NCBI RefSeq assembly: GCF_900112575.1
Contig: NZ_FOMH01000001.1
Coordinates: 1-64,000, forward strand
Origin: Flavobacterium phragmitis
GTDB lineage: Bacteria; Bacteroidota; Bacteroidia; Flavobacteriales; Flavobacteriaceae
DNA length: 64,000 nucleotides
Reading direction: 5' to 3'
The notes beneath the pieces were generated by a model. It was not told the origin of the DNA. It saw only the letters and a list, made by a program, of their open reading frames with translations, and did not search any database. This document shows positions 1-8,321 of the stretch, one piece after another. How positions within the stretch are numbered: position 1 is the first letter of the stretch; every line of letters begins with the position of its first letter. Position numbers and translations under genes: made by a program.

Positions 1-932
1 CATTGTATTTCTGGGCGCACGTAAATCTTCCGGTTAAAGGTCCTGACGGGTTATATCACTACAACGACGATTTCGTTGCGGTTAACAGCATGGGGAATAT
101 CGATGTCGGCAATGGAACCACTTTTGACGGGTACATCGGGGCTGCCCAGGGGTTCATCATAAAACCACCGACAAATACGATAGTTTTTAACAACGGCCAG
201 CGTGAAACAGGCGAGAATTCGCAGTTCTTTAAAACAGCGGCATCAGGCATTGAAAGACACCGCATCTGGCTGAATATGTCCGATAAGAAAGATGTTTTCA
301 AGCAGGTCCTTGTCGGGTATGCTACAGGAGCGACCAACACGCTGGATACTGATTTCGATGCCGTATCAATGTCAGCAAATACTCTGGCAGATTTTTACAG
401 CATCAATTCGTCTAAAAAATTAATCATACAGGGACGTGCACTTCCTTTTATCAATACAGACGTCGTTACGTTTGGATACATGGCTGCAAAGCAAGGCGAG
501 TATACCATTTCAATCGATCATGCGGACGGAATTTTCAATAACGGACAGGATGTTTATCTGGAAGACAAGACAACAGGAAAAACAACCAACCTTCGTCTTG
601 CAGATTACACCTTTACATCTGCTGCAGGAACATTCAACAGCCGTTTTGTAATGCGTTACACGAATAAAACTTTGGGAGTAGACGACTTTGAAAATAGCGA
701 GGATGGTGTTTTAGTTTCTATTAAAAACAAAATTGTTCAAGTTTCTTCTTCAAAAGAGTTAATCAATGACGTAACGGTTTACAACCTTTTAGGTCAAAAG
801 ATTTTCCACAAAGAAAAAGTTAATAGTACCGATTTAGAAATTTCAAATTTACAAACTGGAAATCAGGTCTTATTAATAAAGGTTAATCTTCAAAACGGAT
901 ACACATCAAATAAAAAAGTAATAATGAATTAA
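1..932 (+). CDS. C-terminal part of a T9SS-secreted surface protein (5' end outside window)
   Basis: The reading frame is open from the left edge, so this is only the C-terminal ~310 residues of a larger protein. The last ~80 residues, after the LGVDDF junction, look like a type IX secretion sorting domain: a hydrophobic beta-rich segment with VTVYNLLGQKIF and a basic end (SNKKVIMN). The upstream part contains RIWLNMSD, QVLVGYATGATN, FYSIN, IQGRALPF and RFVMRYTN, a block I associate with large flavobacterial adhesins carrying 'sorting signal type C'. The product would be exported across the outer membrane and attached or released. G+C falls sharply near base 660: hand counts give about 48% for bases 1-180 and about 28% for 721-840. 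The passenger function is unknown. T9SS assignment is strong. Confidence 0.85.
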   Translation, partial: LYFWAHVNLPVKGPDGLYHYNDDFVAVNSMGNIDVGNGTTFDGYIGAAQGFIIKPPTNTIVFNNGQRETGENSQFFKTAASGIERHRIWLNMSDKKDVFKQVLVGYATGATNTLDTDFDAVSMSANTLADFYSINSSKKLIIQGRALPFINTDVVTFGYMAAKQGEYTISIDHADGIFNNGQDVYLEDKTTGKTTNLRLADYTFTSAAGTFNSRFVMRYTNKTLGVDDFENSEDGVLVSIKNKIVQVSSSKELINDVTVYNLLGQKIFHKEKVNSTDLEISNLQTGNQVLLIKVNLQNGYTSNKKVIMN

Positions 933-948
933 TATTCCTATCATTATC

Positions 949-989
949 AAAAAACAGAAAACCCATCGTAAATGATGGGTTTTCTGTTT
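949..989. terminator. Bidirectional intrinsic terminator
   Basis: A near-perfect stem (AACAGAAAACCCATC with its complement) around a 6-nt loop is flanked by A and T runs on both sides. It lies between two convergent genes and can end transcription in both directions. Confidence 0.85.
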
Positions 990-1604
990 TTATTCCTCTT
1001 TTAATTCGTCAATTACTTTTTTTATTTCTTTTGCAAACTTCCCATAAAAATGATGTACCCATAATTCCAGTGAAACTCCCATAGAAAGCACAACAAAAAC
1101 CACTATTACAAAAAAACCTATCAATTCACTATTAGAAAACTCTAAATCAAAAAAGCCTGGTATTTTAGAAAACCTATAATAGTAAAAACCTAATAAATAC
1201 AAAACTATAAAGGGCGTTAATGCAAAACCAAATGTTTTATAAAGCTCCATGTTTAATCGAATATCAAAATAAGTTTCATACAAACTGTCTTTTGTTTTCA
1301 AGGTTATATTATTCAATCGTTTATAAAAAAAATAAAGCTTTGTTAAATAGTAAACACAAACTGCTACAAACAGACTGAAAAGCAAATAAAAGAAAAAAGC
1401 TGCTTTTGATGAAAATCCGCAGATTAAAGGAACAAATCCAATCGAAATAATTGCAACAGTCTGATAAGCAAACTCTATTCTTAGGTTTTTCCTAATTTTA
1501 TCTAGTGGCGTATTCGCTGATTGAATTTTCTCCAAATTTGTTGGCAGCATAACGTTTTCCGTTTTTTCGTTATTCCATGCATTTTGTATATCGTTAAAAT
1601 CCAT
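990..1604 (-). CDS. Membrane protein, probable partner (anti-sigma-like) of the adjacent ECF sigma factor
   Basis: This is a 204-residue protein. The N-terminal ~45 residues are soluble (MDFNDIQNAWNNEK, then a charged stretch). About four hydrophobic segments follow, roughly at residues 47-68, 70-92, 125-147 and 160-185, and the C-terminus is highly charged (EIKKVIDELKEE). Its start overlaps the end of the upstream sigma-factor gene by 11 bp, so the two are translationally coupled. A soluble N-terminus plus membrane segments directly downstream of an ECF sigma factor is the usual layout of an anti-sigma factor, but I see no recognised anti-sigma domain. The function is inferred from context only. 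Confidence 0.6.
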   Translation of the reverse strand: MDFNDIQNAWNNEKTENVMLPTNLEKIQSANTPLDKIRKNLRIEFAYQTVAIISIGFVPLICGFSSKAAFFFYLLFSLFVAVCVYYLTKLYFFYKRLNNITLKTKDSLYETYFDIRLNMELYKTFGFALTPFIVLYLLGFYYYRFSKIPGFFDLEFSNSELIGFFVIVVFVVLSMGVSLELWVHHFYGKFAKEIKKVIDELKEE

Positions 1605-2097
1605 ACCCTTGATTTTTAATTATTTCTTTTATTTTTTCTTTGACTCTGTTTAATTTTACTCTAGCATTTCCCTCAGAAATGCCAAGATTCTCTCCTATTT
1701 CTTTATGTGAAAAACCTTCTAATTGATAGAAAATTATAGCCTTATCAATTTTTTCCAGTTTTTGAACCGCTTTATAAAAATGATCTAGCTGACTTTCTTT
1801 TATATGTGAATCGCTTTCCTCTTCTTTAATATTCTCCGAAGCAATTTCATATTTATCTACCTTTCGCTTTTCTTTTCTCAAAAAGACTATTGCAGTGTTT
1901 ATTGCAACTCTGTACATCCAAGTCGAGAACTGACTTTCGTTACGAAATGTATCGTATGATTTCCAAAGCTGGCAGACAATTTCCTGAAACAAATCTTGTT
2001 GATCATCACGATTGTCCATGTACATCTTCGAAACCTTATACAGAATCCCTTTGTGGCTTTCTATCCGATTTAAAAACTCTTGTTCTTTTTCTTTCAA
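1594..2097 (-). CDS. RNA polymerase sigma factor, sigma-70 family ECF
   Basis: This is a 167-residue ECF sigma factor. Region 2 is visible at about residues 30-80: DDQQDLFQEIVCQLWKSY, then FSTWMYRVAINTA, the -10 recognition and core-binding helices. Region 4 is at about 110-160: LEKIDKAIIFYQLEGF, then HKEIGENLGISEGNARVKL, the helix-turn-helix. It directs core polymerase to an unknown regulon. No ATG fits the family's N-terminus. The frame begins at TTG (2097-2095) shortly after an in-frame stop, and the next ATG would remove part of region 2, so a TTG start is likely. The downstream overlapping membrane protein is the probable regulator. Confidence 0.88.
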   Translation of the reverse strand: MKEKEQEFLNRIESHKGILYKVSKMYMDNRDDQQDLFQEIVCQLWKSYDTFRNESQFSTWMYRVAINTAIVFLRKEKRKVDKYEIASENIKEEESDSHIKESQLDHFYKAVQKLEKIDKAIIFYQLEGFSHKEIGENLGISEGNARVKLNRVKEKIKEIIKNQGYGF

Positions 2098-2270
2098 AAC
2101 AATCTTAATTCAGGATTGGTTTTACAATATGTTCATTTTTCTCCATAAATTAATTGCAGCTTTAACAAAATACATTAAGCTTAACTACTAAAAACAAATT
2201 TTCTTTTTCCATCATTAATAGTATTGCTGATATAAATATTTTTTTGATTGATGATTGAAACTCCTCTATA

Positions 2271-2435
2271 TTACTTATTATTTTTCTTGCACAAAACTGC
2301 GGCAAAGAAAACTAGTGAAATGATGCTGAGAATTTTGATTAAAAAGAAACTTACCAAACCTAGAATAAATCCTATTGAAGAGAAAAGGAAAAAATTGTAC
2401 TTTTTTTCTTTAGAAAAAGTGGCTGTTGTTTTCAT
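2271..2435 (-). CDS. Small membrane protein, 54 aa, function unknown
   Basis: ATG at 2435 opens a 54-codon frame to TAA at 2271. The protein starts MKTTATFSKEKKYNFF, continues with a long hydrophobic stretch (about residues 16-47, one or two membrane segments), and ends CKKNNK. An A/T-rich leader (ACTAAAATAATT) precedes the ATG, as is common in this genus. The positive-inside pattern (basic residues before and after the hydrophobic core) fits an inner-membrane protein. An alternative frame on the other strand covers the same bases but has a poorer composition. I do not recognise a family. Confidence 0.5.
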   Translation of the reverse strand: MKTTATFSKEKKYNFFLFSSIGFILGLVSFFLIKILSIISLVFFAAVLCKKNNK

Positions 2436-2499
2436 AATTATTTTAGTTTATTTGATTACAGCTCGTAAGTAATCAAACAATGAAAACGTTACAAAAAAA

Positions 2500-2526
2500 A
2501 TTAGGCTTTATTCAAAAGCCTAATAA
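2500..2526 (-). terminator. Intrinsic terminator of the BioF-like gene
   Basis: The stem TTAGGCTTT/AAAGCCTAA is followed on the minus strand by an eight-base T run. It lies just downstream of the stop at 2558. Confidence 0.75.
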
Positions 2527-2557
2527 ATACAATACTTTACGAAGTATTTTTTTTGAT

Positions 2558-3694
2558 TTAAAAAATAAAATCTCTAATCAATTCTAAAACACGATTAATT
2601 TCTTCTTGCGAATTATAACTGTGAAGGCACAAACGAAGTCGTTCTTGTCCTTCAGGAACCAACGGAGGAAGAATTGATTGTACATCATAACCCTTATTCT
2701 GAAGTTCTTCGCTCAATTGCTTTAAATTCTCACAATCTGGCACAATAGCAGTATGAATAGCCGATTTGCTATGAACAAACATAGGTTTTAAACCTAATAA
2801 ATTTTTCTGCTGATTGAAAAACACAACATTTTCACGAAGTTTCTTGATGGCTTCATTTTCAATTTTCAACTGTTGATAAGCCATCAAAATTGTTGCAACC
2901 GAATGTGGAGATAAAGCTGTACTTTCCATCAAATTTTCTGAGAAATTAACTAGATATTCCTTCAGTTCCAACGAACCTAAAATAACCGAACCATAACATC
3001 CCAGACCTTTGCCAAAACTTATAATTCGGGCAAAAACATTATTATGCAATTGCAGATACTGAATCAAACCTTCTCCTTTTTCTCCAAAAACTCCCATAGC
3101 GTACGATTCATCGACAATAAAATAACAATTGTACTTTTCTGAAAGCATAATCAATTCTTCCAAATTAGGACTATCACCATCTAAAGAAAAAACACTTTCT
3201 ACAATAATATAAACATTTGAATTTGGGAATCCAAGAATAAGCTGCTCTAAATCTTCAATATCATTATGAATAAATTTAAATGATTTAGCTTTTGACATTT
3301 CAATTCCATCCCTTATCAGAGCATGACATAATTCATCGTACAAAACAACATCATTTTCCTGCATTAGAGCTTCGAAAAAGCCAACATTAGCATCATAGTC
3401 CGAATTAACAATTAAAGCCATTTCTGCATTATGAAAATCAGCAATAAAGTCCTCTGTAATTTGATAAAGTAAATGATTCCCGGAAATCAACCTAGAACCT
3501 GTAGCCCCATTTTGAAAAATTTCATTTTCGACTAAATAAGCATGTACCTGTCTAAAAATAATTTCGGCTTTTGAAAAACCAATATAATCATCAGAAGAGA
3601 AATCAACCAGATTATTAAAAACTGGCAGTTTTCGAAAAGTATTACTCCTTTTACAATTCTCAAGTTTGTGATTTAGATTTTCTGGAAGTTTCAT
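2558..3694 (-). CDS. BioF/KBL-type PLP-dependent aminotransferase with divergent active site
   Basis: At 378 residues this has normal length for 8-amino-7-oxononanoate synthase (alpha-oxoamine synthase family, fold type I PLP). Conserved parts are NGATGSRLISGNH (62-74), the PLP-stacking His124 (ELCHALIRDG), ESVFSLDGD (166-174), Asp195, the Schiff-base lysine in SFGKGLG (Lys229), and the carboxylate-binding Arg region ERLRLCLHS near the C-terminus. Several usually invariant positions differ. VDEAH is VDESY (Tyr198 for His), the SG(F/Y) before the PLP region is SDY (Asp99 for Gly), and IYST is MEST (Glu257 for Tyr). No other biotin gene is nearby. It is either a paralogue with a changed substrate or a weakened enzyme, so I do not assign bioF. 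Confidence 0.8.
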   Translation of the reverse strand: MKLPENLNHKLENCKRSNTFRKLPVFNNLVDFSSDDYIGFSKAEIIFRQVHAYLVENEIFQNGATGSRLISGNHLLYQITEDFIADFHNAEMALIVNSDYDANVGFFEALMQENDVVLYDELCHALIRDGIEMSKAKSFKFIHNDIEDLEQLILGFPNSNVYIIVESVFSLDGDSPNLEELIMLSEKYNCYFIVDESYAMGVFGEKGEGLIQYLQLHNNVFARIISFGKGLGCYGSVILGSLELKEYLVNFSENLMESTALSPHSVATILMAYQQLKIENEAIKKLRENVVFFNQQKNLLGLKPMFVHSKSAIHTAIVPDCENLKQLSEELQNKGYDVQSILPPLVPEGQERLRLCLHSYNSQEEINRVLELIRDFIF

Positions 3695-3730
3695 AACGTA
3701 AATTTACAAAATTGAGGCTGGAACAAAACA

Positions 3731-3757
3731 AACAGCGGATCAAGTTGACCCGCTGTT
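3731..3757 (-). terminator. Intrinsic terminator of the NAD(P)-binding protein gene
   Basis: The stem AACAGCGG/CCGCTGTT with an internal TCAA/TTGA pairing lies 14 bp past the stop of the gene at 3771. Confidence 0.7.
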
Positions 3758-3770
3758 ATAAATTTAGTTT

Positions 3771-4409
3771 TTATAAAGCACTAATAAAAGGCGATTGTCT
3801 GCTATATTTAGATTCCATCATCTCTTTAATCATAAACTTCGAAATATCTAGAGCAGTAATTTTATCTCCTAAACAATCTTCTAAATTTACTGTTATTTCA
3901 GAACTATGGTCTGTAAACTCAATAAAAGGAACACGAACTTGTGTCCAATTGACATTGCTCTCTTCTAAAAGTCGATAGGCTTTTTGACGATCTTCCTGAA
4001 TAATTGGAAAATTAGCTTTCATCCAATCTGTTGCCATAATCGTTTTTGGGCTTTTCTTATCAAAAGGAGTATCAATATTAAGCCCTGCCAGCAAAACATA
4101 ACGATCAATTCCGAATTCATTCATTGTCTTCAAAATATAATTTGTTACTTCACTTGCCACTAAAGGCTCATCCTTCCTTTGACCAATGGTACTTAAAACA
4201 GCATCAGAATCTTTTAATAATGATTTTATGTTTTCAAAATGGAGAGCATCACCTTTGATGATTTCAATTTTATCATTCTCTATTTCGAACTTTTCAGGAT
4301 TTCTAAGCAGAAGTTTTATACTAAACCCTTCTTTCAACAACTGGTTTACAAGATATTTTCCAGTTTTTCCACCGCCGCCCAGAACAGCAATTTTTGATAT
4401 ATTTTTCAT
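3771..4409 (-). CDS. NAD(P)H-binding atypical short-chain dehydrogenase (SDR_a5/NmrA-like)
   Basis: This is a 212-residue Rossmann protein. The N-terminal dinucleotide-binding loop VLGGGGKTGKYLVNQLL (8-24) follows the GxxGxxG pattern. After it come LLLRNPEKFE (an Arg that usually selects NADP), IIKGDALH, and DAVLSTIGQ, as in NAD(P)-binding proteins of the YwnB/SDR_a5 type. There is no classical YxxxK pair, so catalysis is uncertain. The C-terminal DISKFMIKEMMESKYSRQSPFISAL matches the usual end of this group. The substrate is unknown; the role may be oxidoreductase or redox sensing. It is a single gene with its own terminator. Confidence 0.8.
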   Translation of the reverse strand: MKNISKIAVLGGGGKTGKYLVNQLLKEGFSIKLLLRNPEKFEIENDKIEIIKGDALHFENIKSLLKDSDAVLSTIGQRKDEPLVASEVTNYILKTMNEFGIDRYVLLAGLNIDTPFDKKSPKTIMATDWMKANFPIIQEDRQKAYRLLEESNVNWTQVRVPFIEFTDHSSEITVNLEDCLGDKITALDISKFMIKEMMESKYSRQSPFISAL

Positions 4410-4550
4410 AAGTATTCTTCATAAAATTTGACATAAATAATTTTCGCTTTATTAATCCAATAAAGCGGAAAAGACAAAAGCTTACTGAGCTTTTATCATA
4501 GTATCAATATTTTATAAAGAGATTTTAATACTTCAAAAGTAGAAAAATAA
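4410..4550. promoter_or_regulatory. 5' region of the SDR gene with two hairpins
   Basis: Upstream of the SDR gene are an imperfect palindrome at 4441-4472 (TTTTCGCTTTATT with AATAAAGCGGAAAA) and a hairpin AAAAGCTTACTGAGCTTTT at 4476-4494. Either could be an operator or a folded leader. No clear TAnnTTTG box was found. Confidence 0.3.
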
Positions 4551-4551
4551 A

Positions 4552-4580
4552 AAAAGCCAGACAAATACTGTCTGGCTTTT
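4552..4580 (-). terminator. Intrinsic terminator of the atpD-atpC operon
   Basis: The stem AAAAGCCAGACA/TGTCTGGCTTTT with a four- to five-base loop is perfect and lies 20 bp downstream of the atpC stop. Confidence 0.9.
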
Positions 4581-4599
4581 AACTTATTTTAAAATTGTC

Positions 4600-4881
4600 T
4601 TAGTCAACTAAAACAATAATTTTATTATTTTTCATCTCGATTGTTCCTGACTTAATCTCTAAAGTATAAGTTTGGTCATTTACTTTCGTGAATTTATCAG
4701 CTGCTTCCTTAGAAAAACTGAAGCTTGGAGCTGCAATTTTAATTGTTCCTTTTTCTAAAATAGAAACAATCGGCGCGTGATGATTCAAAATCTGAAAGCT
4801 TCCATCAACTCCTGGCAAAGTAACCGAAGTGACTTCTCCTGAAAATAATTTAGCTTCTGGTGATACTATTTCTAAAATCAT
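4600..4881 (-). CDS. atpC: ATP synthase F1 subunit epsilon
   Basis: This is the central-stalk subunit of F1Fo ATP synthase, which couples gamma rotation to the beta subunits. The 93-residue protein contains only the N-terminal beta-sandwich: LEIVSPEAKLFSGEVTSVTLPGVDGSFQIL, then HHAPIVSILEKGTIKI. The C-terminal helical hairpin present in the ~139-residue E. coli subunit, used for auto-inhibition, is absent, as is common in Bacteroidota. It is downstream of atpD on the same strand. The other ATP synthase genes are not in the window, which fits the split operon of this phylum. Confidence 0.95.
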   Translation of the reverse strand: MILEIVSPEAKLFSGEVTSVTLPGVDGSFQILNHHAPIVSILEKGTIKIAAPSFSFSKEAADKFTKVNDQTYTLEIKSGTIEMKNNKIIVLVD

Positions 4882-4893
4882 ATTTTTTAAGTT

Positions 4894-4960
4894 AGAAGTT
4901 ATTTGTTAAAAGTTAAAAGTTACGAAACGTATAACCTTTAACTTCTAACTTTTAACTTTA
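4894..4960. repeat. Inverted repeat between atpD and atpC
   Basis: The 82-bp gap is mostly repeats of AGTTAAAAGTTA and its complement (GTTAGAAGTTA...TAACTTCTAAC). On the transcript this makes a hairpin between the two ATP synthase genes that could alter stability or the relative output of atpC. Confidence 0.6.
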
Positions 4961-4963
4961 TTT

Positions 4964-6478
<1,515 letters not shown>

Positions 6479-6536
6479 TTATGTATTTATTAAATAGCTA
6501 TTTAGGTTTATCGAAAATACCTCTTTTTTCAGAGCG

Positions 6537-6566
6537 CAAAGATAATTTTTTAAAATATAAAATCAA
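6537..6566 (-). promoter_or_regulatory. Promoter of atpD
   Basis: On the minus strand, TTG (6566-6564) is followed after 19 bases by TATCTTTG (6544-6537). This matches the Bacteroidota -33/-7 promoter (TTTG...TAnnTTTG), and it leaves a leader of about 55 bases before atpD. Confidence 0.7.
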
Positions 6567-6653
6567 TTTTTTTTTCATAAAAAATAGCATGATTTTGTTT
6601 GATTCATAAAACTGACCCAAAAAATAACAAAAACAGCATTTTTTTAATAAAAG

Positions 6654-6692
6654 AAAAAACCGCTTCATTTTATAAAATGAGCGGTTTTTTTT
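6654..6692 (-). terminator. Intrinsic terminator of the GDSL lipoprotein gene
   Basis: The stem ACCGCT(T)CATTTTA/TAAAATGAGCGGT is flanked by A and T runs. It lies about 25 bp past the stop at 6714. Confidence 0.85.
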
Positions 6693-6713
6693 GAGATTAA
6701 AAAATAATTTCAA

Positions 6714-8240
6714 TCATAGTTTTGCAGGAAACAAAACCTGATAATCGCCAATATTTACACCTTTTAAATTTGAACCATATTTGGCATTTATTGCTTGGAT
6801 AAATTTGTTAGCAATAAAAGCATAACCTCTTGGAGAAGGATGAACCCCATCCAGAGAGAACATTCCGCCGGTAACAAATGTTGCTTTCAATGTAAAATCA
6901 TTCATTGAAATACCATTTGGCTTATTCAAATCATCCATAATTGACTTAGCATCAACAATCGCTAAACCATTTGCTTCTGCGGCAGCATTAATTACGGCAT
7001 TATAAGCATTAGTTGCCACTTCAATTTCCGCCACTTCAGAAGGCAGTAAAACATATCTATCTGGCAAAGGAAAAGTAACACCTAACTGGGACAATGAAGG
7101 CGAAGGCGAAGCAATTCCATCAGCGGCCAAAGTTGGAACTTGTCCAATTCTGGAAGACGCGCCTAAAACAATTAAATCTGTAGGAAGCGCTTGTCTTGCA
7201 CGCCCAAAAATCTGCCCCATTACTGTCGCAGTTGTAGCATCTAAACCACCACCAATTAATACAGCTCTTAAATTTGCTGACAAATCCGGCAAAGTCTCAT
7301 CCACAATTAACAACGGATTATTTCCAGTTGTAGACAAAAGCTTAATTCTATTTCCTTGCCCCAAAAATGTCAAAGCATTACTCAAAGGCCCATACAATTG
7401 TGCATTCAAAGTACTAACCAAACTTACCCCTCCAACACTTAAATTAGCCTGAGTTAATTGATTATAAGTTATTACATGAAAATGCGGAAGAGTTGTAATA
7501 TTTGGAAGATTAGCAATAACGCCTTTTCTTCCACCTGCTACCAATTGAGCAACCAAACCTTTATAAGCAGCCTCAAAAGTCGCAGGAGGCGTCAACGGAT
7601 TAACTGCTGGATCCCCACCTGCAGTTGCATACCCTAACTCATCATTACCCCCAATCCATAATGAGAAAAAAGTAGGATTCTGACTTAAGGCATCTGCCAA
7701 AACTGTCGTGGTAGCACTAGATGAAAAACGAGCAAAATAAGGATTTGCTGTCCCTGTTGCAACGCCAGCAGCATTTCCATAACCAGGAGCCAATAAATGA
7801 AAACTTTTTGCCCCAGGAACCCCCAAGTTATTAAAAGACCCGGACAAATGTGCTGTTACTTCAGTTGTTGGCTTCCCATCAACAGGAATTGGAGTACTAT
7901 TAAAATACAAACGTGGTCCAGCTATAACATTTCCACCTAAAAGCAATCCTCCAATATTATCATTAGCAAAAGGGGTCTTAAACTCTCCTCCTCCTACCAG
8001 TGCAAATTGTTGCGCTAAAATATTCGGATAAGCTCCTTCCTGACCTTTAACAAATAAAGCATTATCACTAAAACCTGCCGCAAAAGAATCTCCCAATGCT
8101 ACATATTTAGAAAAATCTGCACTTCCAGCTGTCAAAGGCTTACCATCAGACGAGTCCACAGGAACCGCCACATCATCATCACTATTACAAGCCATAAAGG
8201 TTAACGAAACCAATACAAGCCATTTGAAATTTTTTATCAT
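6714..8240 (-). CDS. SGNH/GDSL-family hydrolase lipoprotein
   Basis: This is a 508-residue secreted esterase/lipase-like lipoprotein. The signal peptide ends in the lipobox TFMAC (Cys18), and Asp/Ser follow, compatible with surface export in this phylum. SGNH blocks: block I ALGDSFAAGF with nucleophile Ser52, a Gly in NLGVPGAKSF, block III WIGGNDELGY, and block V DGVHPSPRGY with the catalytic Asp/His. It is longer than minimal GDSL enzymes (~200-350) because of insertions between blocks. It lies 81 bp downstream of a TonB-dependent receptor, probably in one transcript. The pair suggests a surface hydrolase supplying the receptor, but the substrate cannot be read from the sequence. Confidence 0.9.
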   Translation of the reverse strand: MIKNFKWLVLVSLTFMACNSDDDVAVPVDSSDGKPLTAGSADFSKYVALGDSFAAGFSDNALFVKGQEGAYPNILAQQFALVGGGEFKTPFANDNIGGLLLGGNVIAGPRLYFNSTPIPVDGKPTTEVTAHLSGSFNNLGVPGAKSFHLLAPGYGNAAGVATGTANPYFARFSSSATTTVLADALSQNPTFFSLWIGGNDELGYATAGGDPAVNPLTPPATFEAAYKGLVAQLVAGGRKGVIANLPNITTLPHFHVITYNQLTQANLSVGGVSLVSTLNAQLYGPLSNALTFLGQGNRIKLLSTTGNNPLLIVDETLPDLSANLRAVLIGGGLDATTATVMGQIFGRARQALPTDLIVLGASSRIGQVPTLAADGIASPSPSLSQLGVTFPLPDRYVLLPSEVAEIEVATNAYNAVINAAAEANGLAIVDAKSIMDDLNKPNGISMNDFTLKATFVTGGMFSLDGVHPSPRGYAFIANKFIQAINAKYGSNLKGVNIGDYQVLFPAKL

Positions 8241-8321
8241 AATTTATATTTTTTATAATTACTTGTTTCCAGATTACTCTAGAAACATCAATAATGAATT
8301 TGACTTAGAATTAAACATCTA

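Noticed and set aside
2248..2472. Plus-strand frame of 74 codons opposite the small membrane protein
   Set aside because: Its composition is patchy, it overlaps a better minus-strand frame with a proper leader and hydrophobic profile, and it has no recognisable similarity.
6498..6713. Minus-strand frame of 71 codons between atpD and the GDSL gene
   Set aside because: It is almost pure Lys/Phe/Leu/Asn from A/T-rich DNA and spans the terminator and the atpD promoter.
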